Assembly (NCBI RefSeq): GCF_004138205.1
Contig: NZ_RXNQ01000036.1
Span: 186,001 to 250,000, forward strand
Source: Pedobacter sp. SYP-B3415
GTDB lineage: Bacteria; Bacteroidota; Bacteroidia; Sphingobacteriales; Sphingobacteriaceae
Direction of reading: 5' to 3'
DNA: 64,000 bases
The first letter of the stretch is position 1. Each line of letters starts with the position of its first letter. A program made the translations under genes and the position numbers. Shown here piece by piece: positions 8,606-17,800 of this stretch. Below the pieces are notes generated by a model that was given only the letters and a program-made list of their open reading frames with translations, did not search any database and had not been told where the DNA came from.

Positions 8606-11407
8606 TTATTTCAAATGCTCTTTCAAAAACTTACCGGTGTACGAATTTTCAACTTTTATCAGGTCTTCCGGAAGTCCTTCAAACACAAGTGCTCCGCCGC
8701 CATCCCCGCCTTCCGGACCGATGTCGATCACCCAGTCTGCACACTTGATCATGTCCATATTGTGTTCAATCACAATAACCGTGTTTCCCTGCTCAATAAG
8801 CGTATGCAATGCTTTCAGCAGCTTCTTTATATCATGGAAATGCAGGCCGGTTGTCGGTTCATCAAATATGAACACGGTTTTGGTTGCGTTATTTCCCTTG
8901 ATCAGGAAAGAAGCGAGTTTAATGCGCTGCGCCTCGCCGCCCGATAAGGTATTCGACGATTGCCCGAGGTGAACATAACCCAGGCCCACATCTACCAATG
9001 GCTGCAGTTTGGCGAGAATCTTTGGCTCTTTGGCAAAAAATGCCACCGCCTCGTCAATTGTCAGGTCCAGGATCTCAGAAACGTTTTTGTCTTTATAGGT
9101 AACATCAAGCACCTGCTGTTTGAACCTTTTTCCGCCGCAGGCTTCACAGGGAAGATAGATATCTGCCATAAACTGCATTTCTATCCTTACCTCGCCTTCG
9201 CCCTGACAAACATCGCAACGCCCGCCTTCCACGTTAAAAGAAAATGCTGCCGGTTTAAGTCCTGCCGCCTTCGCACCCGGTAGTCCGGAGAAAAGCGCCC
9301 TGATATCATCCCAGGCCTTAACGTAGGTAACCGGATTCGAACGGGACGATCTTCCGATCGGATTCTGGTCTACCAGTTCCACCTGGCTTACCAGCACGTA
9401 ATCACCAAAAATGCCGTCATGTTGGCCGGTTGCTTCTCCGGCATAATTGCCGATGGCTTTCTGCAGCGCAGGATAAAGAATTTTCTTGACAAGACTTGTC
9501 TTTCCAGAGCCCGAAACACCCGTTACAGCCGTAAAAATTCCCAGCGGAAACTTGACATCGATATTTTTTAAGTTGTTTTCACGCGCTCCCTTTACAAGAA
9601 TATGATCGTGCCATTTACGGCGTTTTTCCGGAAGGTCGATCCGTTCCGAACCACTCAGGTATTTGCCTGTCAGGCTGTTGGCATCGGCAATAATCTCGTC
9701 ATAAGTACCGCTAAAAACGAGGTTACCTCCATGCGTTCCGGCCTCCGGCCCGATGTCTATGATATGGTCGGCCGCTTTCATCATCTCTTCCTCATGTTCA
9801 ACAACCAGAACAGTGTTGCCTACATTTCTAAGCGACTGCAGCACCTCGATCAGTTTATTGGTATCGCGCGGATGCAATCCAATGCTTGGTTCATCAAGCA
9901 CATACACTGAACCTACCAGACTGCTTCCCAGCGATGTGGCCAGGTTGATGCGCTGAGACTCGCCGCCGGAAAGCGTATTTGAAAGCCTGTTGAGTGTAAG
10001 GTAGCCCAGGCCCACGTTATTCAGATAGAGAATGCGGTTGGTAATCTCTGCAAGAAGCCGGCGCGCAATCTTCTCATCTGTTTCGCTGAGTTCCAGCTCC
10101 TCAAAAAACTTCAGGGCGGTTGCAAGCGGCATCAGAACGATCTGGATAATGGACTTACCATTTATTTTTACATATGACGCATCTTTACGCAAACGGGAAC
10201 CCCGGCAGTCAGGGCAGGTTGTTTTTCCGCGGTAGCGTGATAACATGACCCGGTACTGTATTTTATAAGTTTGCTCTTCGAGTTCTTTGAAAAATGCATT
10301 CAACCCGTTGAAATGCTGGTTTCCTGTCCAAAGCAGTTCCTGCTGGTCTTCATTCAGTTCGCTGTAAGGCCTGTGAATGGGAAAATCGAATTTATCTGCA
10401 ACCCGCACCAGACGATTCAGCCAGTCGCGCATTTTTTCTCCGCGCCAAGGGGCAATAGCATTATCATACACGCTTTTGCTTTTATCGGGAATGACCAGGT
10501 CGCGGTCTATCCCGATAATATTGCCGTAACCTTCGCATCGTTTGCATGCGCCGTACGGATTGTTGAAACTGAAAAAATTTGGCGTAGGCTCTTCGAACTG
10601 CATATTATCCAGCTCGAAACGGTCACAGAAATGGGTTGTTTTTTCAGCAGCTTCGACAAAAATATCCCCTTTCCCTTCAAAAAAGCCGGTTTGTACAGAG
10701 TCGGCCATGCGGCTCAGGGTCTCTTCTTCGGTATTGAGCACGATCCGGTCAATGAGAATCTGAACAGAGTCTGAATCTTTGAGGGTGTCATCTTTCACAT
10801 CTTCATCTTCGAGTACCTGCTCAATTTTGCGGATCTTGCCGTCGATGAGCACCCGGAGAAAACCTTTCTGAAGCAGCACGGCCAGCTCTTCTTTCAGACT
10901 GCGCTGGTTATGCGGATGAAGCGGGCAGAAGATCGTTACTGTGGTACCTTCAGGTTGTTTTGCCAGGAAATCGACCACAGAACTGACCGTATCCCGGCGT
11001 ACCTCCTCGCCTGAAACAGGCGAATAGGTTTTTCCGATCCGGGAAAAAAGCAGTTTCAGATAGTCATATATCTCGGTTGATGTGCCTACGGTTGACCGCG
11101 GGTTTGAAGTAATTACCTTTTGCTCGATAGCGATAGCCGGGGCTATACCTTTTATATAATCAACATCAGGCTTGTTCATACGTCCCATGAACTGCCTGGC
11201 ATAGGCCGACAGGCTTTCCACGTACCGGCGCTGACCTTCCGCATACAACGTGTCAAAAGCAAGCGAAGACTTGCCGGATCCGGACATGCCTGTTACGACA
11301 ACAAGCTTGTTTTTCGGAATGGCGACATCTATATTTTTAAGATTGTGCACGCGTGCACCTTTGATAATGATATTTCTTGAGGGGTCTTTTTCGACTTCTT
11401 TCTTCAT
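8606..11407 (-). CDS. uvrA: Excinuclease ABC subunit A
   Basis: Damage-recognition ATPase of nucleotide excision repair, 933 residues. Two ABC modules are visible: Walker A GMSGSGKSS and GVSGSGKTS, signatures LSGGESQRI and LSGGEAQRI. Zinc-finger cysteines appear as CKRCEGYG, CPDCRGS, CDVCQGEGE and CEACGGKR. ATG 11407 (MKKEVEKDPSRNIIIKGARVHNLKN) is the expected start; the frame opens 18 codons earlier without family support. It is divergent from the ECF sigma gene at 11678. Confidence 0.96.
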   Translation of the reverse strand: MKKEVEKDPSRNIIIKGARVHNLKNIDVAIPKNKLVVVTGMSGSGKSSLAFDTLYAEGQRRYVESLSAYARQFMGRMNKPDVDYIKGIAPAIAIEQKVITSNPRSTVGTSTEIYDYLKLLFSRIGKTYSPVSGEEVRRDTVSSVVDFLAKQPEGTTVTIFCPLHPHNQRSLKEELAVLLQKGFLRVLIDGKIRKIEQVLEDEDVKDDTLKDSDSVQILIDRIVLNTEEETLSRMADSVQTGFFEGKGDIFVEAAEKTTHFCDRFELDNMQFEEPTPNFFSFNNPYGACKRCEGYGNIIGIDRDLVIPDKSKSVYDNAIAPWRGEKMRDWLNRLVRVADKFDFPIHRPYSELNEDQQELLWTGNQHFNGLNAFFKELEEQTYKIQYRVMLSRYRGKTTCPDCRGSRLRKDASYVKINGKSIIQIVLMPLATALKFFEELELSETDEKIARRLLAEITNRILYLNNVGLGYLTLNRLSNTLSGGESQRINLATSLGSSLVGSVYVLDEPSIGLHPRDTNKLIEVLQSLRNVGNTVLVVEHEEEMMKAADHIIDIGPEAGTHGGNLVFSGTYDEIIADANSLTGKYLSGSERIDLPEKRRKWHDHILVKGARENNLKNIDVKFPLGIFTAVTGVSGSGKTSLVKKILYPALQKAIGNYAGEATGQHDGIFGDYVLVSQVELVDQNPIGRSSRSNPVTYVKAWDDIRALFSGLPGAKAAGLKPAAFSFNVEGGRCDVCQGEGEVRIEMQFMADIYLPCEACGGKRFKQQVLDVTYKDKNVSEILDLTIDEAVAFFAKEPKILAKLQPLVDVGLGYVHLGQSSNTLSGGEAQRIKLASFLIKGNNATKTVFIFDEPTTGLHFHDIKKLLKALHTLIEQGNTVIVIEHNMDMIKCADWVIDIGPEGGDGGGALVFEGLPEDLIKVENSYTGKFLKEHLK

Positions 11408-11677
11408 GTATGCTGTAAGGGGGATTCCTGACCGGGACAGATAAAAAAGGCGGTTGCTCATGCTCCGCCCGATTACAAAATTAAGTTGATAAACCGGTTT
11501 TTTGTTTTTTTTAACAATTTAATTGTTGCTTTTTGACAAAAATTGTGCTTTCTTTGACTTAACAACGACTGTAATAAAGCACTCGCCAAACCCAAACATA
11601 GGAGAAGAACTATCGAATCTAAACATCTACAAATTAATTTTTAGCAAATAGTTAGGGAAATTAGTGTAGGTAATCCT

Positions 11678-12265
11678 ATGAAATTACAATCATTAAACGA
11701 TCAGGAACTGGTAAAATTGTACATTGCTGGTAACGAACTGGTCTTGGAAGAGTTGTTAAAAAGACATAAATCCAAAATTTATACCTCTATATACCTTCTG
11801 GTAAAGGATTCATACCTTGCAGAAGACATTTTTCAGGACGCTTTTATTAAAGTCATAAACACGCTGCGCTCCGGCCGGTACAACGAAGAAGGCAAATTTT
11901 TGCCCTGGGTGATGCGCATTGCACATAATCTTGTAATCGACTTTTTCAGAAAAGAAAAACGAACGCCGGTCATCACCAGCTCGGACGGTACCGACGTGCT
12001 GAACACCCTGCAGTTTCACGATGAGAGTGCCGAAGAGCGTATGCTTCGGGATCAGACAGGAACAGACCTGAAACAGATGATCCGCCTGTTGCCTGATGAG
12101 CAGAAAGAGGTCTTGATTATGCGTCATTATGCCGATCTCAGCTTTAAGGAGATTGCAGACCTGACCGATGTCAGTATCAACACAGCGCTTGGACGGATGC
12201 GTTATGCGCTCAGCAACCTCAGGAAGATGATCAGCGCCAAAGAAATGGCTACCGGAATCAAATAG
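11678..12265 (+). CDS. ECF-type RNA polymerase sigma factor
   Basis: 195 residues with sigma region 2 (YLAEDIFQDAFIKVINTLRSGRY, FLPWVMRIAHNLVIDFFRKEKR) and region 4 (LLPDEQKEVLIMRHYADLSFKEIADLTDVSINTALGRMRYAL). It directs RNA polymerase to a dedicated promoter set. No FecR or transmembrane anti-sigma gene is adjacent; the next gene encodes a 74-residue soluble protein. Its place between uvrA and nth-recA invites a link to DNA-damage or stress responses, but that is inference. Confidence 0.88.
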   Translation: MKLQSLNDQELVKLYIAGNELVLEELLKRHKSKIYTSIYLLVKDSYLAEDIFQDAFIKVINTLRSGRYNEEGKFLPWVMRIAHNLVIDFFRKEKRTPVITSSDGTDVLNTLQFHDESAEERMLRDQTGTDLKQMIRLLPDEQKEVLIMRHYADLSFKEIADLTDVSINTALGRMRYALSNLRKMISAKEMATGIK

Positions 12266-12422
12266 GCCTAAACGCGGTCGATTTGCGTGAAAATAAGGCC
12301 GCATTTTCAAAAAGTCATCGTTTTTGACGGGCGCCGGTAACATCTTTGTTAATAAGTTGTCAGGTATTAAAATAAATCCAAGGATTTAAAATAAATTAGA
12401 TGGAGCCTCGTTTACTCTGTAA

Positions 12423-12647
12423 ATGACTCCTAAAAATTATACCAGGCTTATGACAAGAACCTCTACTACTTTAAATGGTGCTGCATCAAAGGCACATCAA
12501 CCTTTTGAGAAGGCGCAAAATTCCGTTGACATGGACGACGATCTTTTCTATGAAAATCTCAAGCCTCAGTTAGAGGGTCTGGTCAGGACACCCGGAGATG
12601 AGGTGATCGACAGAATTCTGGAATATTCCAGATCGACAAAGAAATAA
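12423..12647 (+). CDS. Small conserved-type protein downstream of sigma factor
   Basis: 74 residues, not recognised by name. No membrane segment or signal peptide. The second half is acidic and helical (MDDDLFYENLKPQLEGLVRTPGDEVIDRILEYSRSTKK). ATG codons at 12423 and 12450 are both possible starts. It lies about 160 bp after the ECF sigma gene and ends just before an intrinsic terminator, so the two probably form one unit. A sigma-modulating role is possible, but the sequence does not show it. Confidence 0.6.
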   Translation: MTPKNYTRLMTRTSTTLNGAASKAHQPFEKAQNSVDMDDDLFYENLKPQLEGLVRTPGDEVIDRILEYSRSTKK

Positions 12648-12653
12648 ATTCAG

Positions 12654-12678
12654 GCTGCAGGAATGCAGCTTTTTTTTT
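12654..12678 (+). terminator. Intrinsic terminator of sigma/small-protein unit
   Basis: Stem GCTGCA / TGCAGC with a 4-nt loop, followed by a run of eight or nine T. It lies 7 bp after the small-protein stop and separates it from nth. Confidence 0.85.
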
Positions 12679-12687
12679 GCTTCAGCG

Positions 12688-12695
12688 TATCTTTG
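12688..12695 (+). promoter_or_regulatory. Candidate -7 box for nth (leaderless)
   Basis: TATCTTTG matches the Bacteroidota -7 consensus TAnnTTTG exactly and ends only four bases before the nth ATG at 12700. Transcription would start at or next to the start codon. No clear -33 TTTG at the usual distance was found. Confidence 0.45.
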
Positions 12696-12699
12696 CAGG

Positions 12700-13365
12700 A
12701 TGTTAAAAAAGGAGCGTTACCGGCAATTTGTTGAACATTTCTCAGTGCGCCAGCCCGATGCCGAGACGGAGCTTCACTATGAAAACCCCTACCAGCTGCT
12801 TGTCGCGGTGATTCTTTCTGCACAATGCACCGACAAACGGATCAATATGGTAACGCCGGCACTCTTTCAGCGTTTCCCGGATTCACGGAGCCTGGCAGAT
12901 GCCACGCCTGATATCGTTTACGATTACATCAGAAGCGTCAGTTACCCCAATAATAAAGCGAAACACCTCGTCGGGATGGCCAAAATGCTGGAAGCCGAAT
13001 TTGCCGGCAAGGTGCCTTCAGACATCAAAGATCTGCAACGAATGCCGGGTGTAGGCCGGAAGACGGCTAATGTAATTGCGTCAGTCATTTACCAGGCGCC
13101 CGCCATGGCTGTAGACACCCACGTATTCAGGGTGGCAAGACGGGTTGGCCTGACAACCGGAAGAACACCCCTTGCCGTTGAGAAGGATCTGGTCAAACAC
13201 CTGCCTGAACACACCATTCACCTGGCTCATCACTGGCTAATTCTTCATGGCCGTTATGTATGTATTGCCCGTAAACCCAAATGCGAGGTCTGCCAGATCA
13301 GTCATATCTGCCGCTATTTTGAACAAAGGGTAAAAAAATTGCAGGCGGCAGAAAGAGCAGGATAA
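12700..13365 (+). CDS. nth: Endonuclease III
   Basis: DNA glycosylase/AP lyase of base excision repair, acting on oxidised pyrimidines. 221 residues. The helix-hairpin-helix is RMPGVGRKTANVI with catalytic Lys121. Asp139 in AVDTHVFR is the second catalytic residue. The C-terminal [4Fe-4S] ligands have classic spacing: Cys188-x6-Cys195-x2-Cys198-x5-Cys204. It follows a terminator and has its own -7 box almost touching the ATG, so a leaderless message is likely. Confidence 0.96.
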   Translation: MLKKERYRQFVEHFSVRQPDAETELHYENPYQLLVAVILSAQCTDKRINMVTPALFQRFPDSRSLADATPDIVYDYIRSVSYPNNKAKHLVGMAKMLEAEFAGKVPSDIKDLQRMPGVGRKTANVIASVIYQAPAMAVDTHVFRVARRVGLTTGRTPLAVEKDLVKHLPEHTIHLAHHWLILHGRYVCIARKPKCEVCQISHICRYFEQRVKKLQAAERAG

Positions 13366-13498
13366 TTTATTTTCGTCAAAGCCTTGACAGCACTAATTTT
13401 TTGTGTAATTTCGCTAATATATTTAGCATTTTTAGTTATCAACAGCCGGAGCATTTGCTCAGCCTAGACATTATATTTACGATCCAGATTTTTTTAGC

Positions 13499-14515
13499 AT
13501 GAGCACAGCAAACACAGACAAATTAAAAGCTTTACAGCTTACTTTAGATAAACTTGAAAAATCGTACGGTAAGGGCACCATTATGAAACTGGGAGATACC
13601 GCTATCGAATCGATTGAAGCCATTTCCACAGGTTCATTAAGCCTCGACATCGCGCTTGGAATCGGCGGTATCCCAAAGGGCCGGGTGATTGAAATCTACG
13701 GACCAGAGTCTTCCGGTAAAACCACACTTGCCACACATATCATCGCCGAAGCACAGAAAAAAGGCGGCATTGCAGCATTTATTGATGCGGAGCATGCCTT
13801 CGATCAGTTCTACGCGAAAAAACTTGGCGTCGATACAGACAATCTCCTGATCTCGCAGCCGGATAATGGTGAGCAGGCACTCGAGATTGCCGACAACCTG
13901 ATCCGGTCGGGAGCAATTGACGTAATCGTTATTGACTCGGTAGCCGCGCTGGTTCCTAAAGGAGAGATTGAAGGCGAAATGGGCGACAGCAAAATGGGTC
14001 TGCAGGCCCGGCTCATGAGCCAGGCCCTGCGCAAGCTTACGGGAACCATTTCTAAAACGGGCTGTGCATGTATCTTCATCAACCAGCTGCGTGAGAAGAT
14101 CGGCGTTATGTTTGGTAACCCGGAAACAACAACCGGTGGTAACGCGCTGAAATTTTATGCTTCAGTACGTCTGGACATTCGTCGTATCTCACAGATCAAA
14201 GATGCCGATGAGGTTTCGGGTAACCGCGTTAAGGTCAAGATCGTTAAAAACAAAGTTGCGCCTCCATTCCGTATTGCTGAATTTGATATTATGTTCGGAG
14301 AAGGTATTTCAAAAGCCGGAGAAATCATCGATCTCGGTGTAGACTTCGGCATTATCAAGAAAGCAGGTTCCTGGTTCTCTTACGGCGACACCAAACTTGG
14401 TCAGGGCCGTGACGCTGTTAAACAACTTCTTCTTGACAATCCCGAACTCGCGGAAGAGCTTGAGGAACGTATTAAAACCGAGGTTACCGGCGAGAAACTT
14501 GAAGACAAAAATTAG
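13499..14515 (+). CDS. recA: Recombinase A
   Basis: 338 residues. Strand-exchange ATPase for homologous recombination and SOS co-protease. Walker A GPESSGKTT at residues 68-76, Walker B VIVIDSVAAL, the ATP-cap/L2 region FINQLREKIGVMFGNPETTTGGNALKFYASVR, and a short acidic C-terminus. The upstream 130 bp is AT-rich; no clear LexA palindrome was seen. It ends at the strong terminator at 14573. Confidence 0.97.
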   Translation: MSTANTDKLKALQLTLDKLEKSYGKGTIMKLGDTAIESIEAISTGSLSLDIALGIGGIPKGRVIEIYGPESSGKTTLATHIIAEAQKKGGIAAFIDAEHAFDQFYAKKLGVDTDNLLISQPDNGEQALEIADNLIRSGAIDVIVIDSVAALVPKGEIEGEMGDSKMGLQARLMSQALRKLTGTISKTGCACIFINQLREKIGVMFGNPETTTGGNALKFYASVRLDIRRISQIKDADEVSGNRVKVKIVKNKVAPPFRIAEFDIMFGEGISKAGEIIDLGVDFGIIKKAGSWFSYGDTKLGQGRDAVKQLLLDNPELAEELEERIKTEVTGEKLEDKN

Positions 14516-14572
14516 GTTTTCAGCCGATGCTTCCTGCATCTGCTGACCCTGCACAAAATAACATACTTGTAT

Positions 14573-14601
14573 AAACGCGGCCGAATGGCCGCGTTTTTTT
14601 T
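14573..14601 (+). terminator. Intrinsic terminator of recA
   Basis: Perfect 10-bp stem AAACGCGGCC / GGCCGCGTTT around a GAAT tetraloop, continuing into a T run. It lies 58 bp after the recA stop. Confidence 0.92.
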
Positions 14602-14836
14602 ATTGATCGGCCTGTTACCTTTCTGAAAAACTTCGACTGATTTGAACCGGCAGAATGAATCACGAACAGAGCACGCAGTAAGCGATTGAAGGTAGAACAT
14701 TCGCGCCGGACGGACGACTATAACCGGTCCATTAACCCCTGCAGTACTGCCATAAGTATGGTGCGGAGCAGAATCCCTGCTTGATCTGATACCCTTGAAG
14801 AAAAAAACATCGCGAGGATGAGAGCCAGGCATACCT
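14602..14836. other. Intergenic spacer between recA terminator and tamB 3' end
   Basis: About 235 bp between convergent genes. Together with the recA trailer the gap is about 320 bp. No open frame with family signals, hairpin or repeat was found beyond the recA terminator. Confidence 0.5.
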
Positions 14837-17800
14837 CTATCTTCGCTGATTGCTTTTTTCCTCTTTCCGTACGGCTTCCCTATTAAGGGATTGGCGTGTT
14901 TTCTTTTGCTGCTCTCCTGCCTGCTTACGACGAATGTCTCTGCGGTACTGCCCGGTTAGTTTTTTCACAAACTCACTGAATGTATCAAACTGGGTGGTAT
15001 AGATCAGGCCGAGGGAAGTTACATTGTTTGTGGCGCTGATGCCCGAATTAAGGAAAATGCTTTGCTGGGTCGGCGGCTTGTTGGCAAGTTTGCCGATCAG
15101 GCTTCCGTCTTTACGGATCAATACGAGCGCCTCGATCTCGCTCGCTACCGTGTTTCGCGAAAAATCAATCAGTGAAAAATCATTTGAGCTTCTCCTGTCT
15201 ACTACACCCGCGTTAACGATCAGACGGTCATCAAAGAATTTGAACGATGCGTTGACATCATTAAAGGTGCGCACGTTTAAATCGACGAAATCGAGATTTA
15301 GTGAAGACAGTACGTTGTTGAATTGATTAAAGATCAACTCCGTTGCCGTACTTGTCACCCCTGTTGTAAGCTGCCTGCCTATCCCTTCTCCCGTTCCCGG
15401 TGTAAAACTGCGTCGTATAATCAGACTGAATGCCTGCAGGTTCAGGTTATTCTGATCGCTGAGATAAGACTGAAACTCTTCTTTGATTGCCGGATTAGAC
15501 GGGAAGAAGATATCAAGCCTGATATCCGGCTTAAGCAGTAAACCCGTCAGACCCATTTCAACCTCAGTATTCACCCGCTCAGAGCTGTTGCTGTTGCTGG
15601 CATCGCGGTTGGCCGCTGTATACAGGTCGCGCAGATTCGCACGGAGCGAATAGATCGCTTTCAGGTTGATCTGTGCACCGGTAGGGTTGCCTGTCCACCT
15701 GATAGTCCCCCCCTGCCTGATGGCGAACTGTTTGTTGATAATCTCCTGCGCTGTAAAGTCAAAACTTCCCGACTCAATGATATAATCGCCAGACATCTCG
15801 AAGTCGCCCTGGCTGTTGATATTCAGCGTTAGTTCGGCGTTACCTTTGCCGCTCAGGTTACCCAGCGCTGTATAGATGTTTGCCGTTGTATTGGGATCGA
15901 TGCGAAGTTTAAACCCGAGTGTAAGTCCGTCGAAAGATGTCAGTTTCTTTTTGGTATTGACCGTATCTTTGGTAACGAAGTTTATAAAGTCTTTCTCACT
16001 TACCGTTTCAGAACTGTTAAGTGGCAGGTTGAATACCGTGCCTTTCTCTGTCTTGGCATCGATCTGGATTTTCATATTATCGGTTGGCCCGCTAAACCTG
16101 AAAACGCCACTGCCATAGGCCCTGCCGTAATAAACTGAGTTATCCTTGCTTGTGGTATTCAACGCCATAAAGTTCCTCGCATTGACTTCTACATCAAGCG
16201 TCGGATTACTGATGTTATTCAGGTCTACCGTACCGGTAGCCTGGGCAAGATTTCCCTCGGCATCGGCAATAACAAGTTCACCAAGATCAACAACACTATT
16301 TTTCACGCTGACCTTATCCGTAATCGTATAGGGGGTGCGGAGGTAGTTAACTGTTAGTTTTGCCTCATCAAGCGCGATCTGCCCGTTAATTTCAGGCTTA
16401 TCCATGCTGCCTCTGATGTCTATATCAGCCGAAATATTTCCTTGTAAACCCGAAACAAGCTTTTTAACAAACGGCTCGAGGATTGTCAGCTTACTCTTCG
16501 CCATTTTCACATCGATATCCAGCTGTTTTTGTTCCAGATCTACGGCGCCCGTTACCTTGAAGGTTTCCTCATCACCGGTAACTACCCGGGTATAGACATG
16601 AACTTTCTTGTCTGCGGACGAGTAAGACGATGTATCGATCAGGTTCCCGATGTCCGTATCATTGAAGCGCAGTGAATCAATTTTCAGGTTATCATTGAGC
16701 CGGGGCGCTTTCAATACGCCATAGAGGTTAGACTCGCCGTTCACTTTACCGCCGAGTTTTACACCAAAGCCACGCGTAAACGGATTGAGTGTATTGAGGT
16801 CAAAATTCTCAAAACCTACCTTGAGTGCATCTGCCGGGTCACCGGATAAAACACCATTAATTGTCAGCAGTTGTTCCCCATTACTCAGGTCAAAATTAGT
16901 AATCCGCGTTTCGCCCCGGTCAAAGTTAACCCTGACCTTTTCCTGTATCTGCCAGTCTTCATTATTAATCTTAAGCAGGGAGGGTAGAATACTGAGTCTT
17001 GCCATCGTATCCTGCGAGAACTCGACCAGGCCGTTCAGATCCAGCTGATTTGCATCGTCTGAATTCGACATCTTAACGTTCATAGAGAGGCTGTCTTTCC
17101 GCAGAATATTGGAAATGTTGACGTTCTTGATGAAGAGGCTGTCATTGATATCGACCCTGTCTGAGGTGACCACAGCCTGCAGGAAATCTGCGGTCGTGCT
17201 TTCGTCAATGATGATGTTGTTCGCTACCATACCCCGATACTTCAGCTTCTTTACAAAACCGTTAAGCGTAGCGGTATTGTTGCGCGAATCGAAATTACCT
17301 ACCAGAACGGCCTGGTCTTCAATATCAAGCCCCGGAAGAATCAATGGGGCAATCGGCTCAAAACGTTTAATGCGCAGATTAAATTTAAAGATCTGGGTGT
17401 TATAACGGATCACATCTGTTTTGAGCGAGGGGATATAGGTCTTGGCAATTGCCTTGTAATAGGAAACGAGTGTATTAAGATCGTAGGTACCTGTGATACT
17501 GGCGTCGAAAATGTCTGAATTGATGCTTAGCCGCCTGTCTATTCCACGCCCGTTTGCTGTGAGGCGCAACGAGTCGATGTTATAAATGCCGCGCGGGTTC
17601 TGCAAACGGATTTTATTGATCAGCAGATCTCCTTCTATATTGTTCAGGTTGGTACCGGAAAAGTTTGTACTGAAACTTGCCGAGATTTTCAGAGAATCCT
17701 TGTAGAGCTTAAGTGATCTCAGGCGTGCATCTGCAATTTCAGCTTTGAAGTTGAAGACGGGGAGTTTCGGATTAAAGTTGATGCCCCCATCAAAGCTTAG

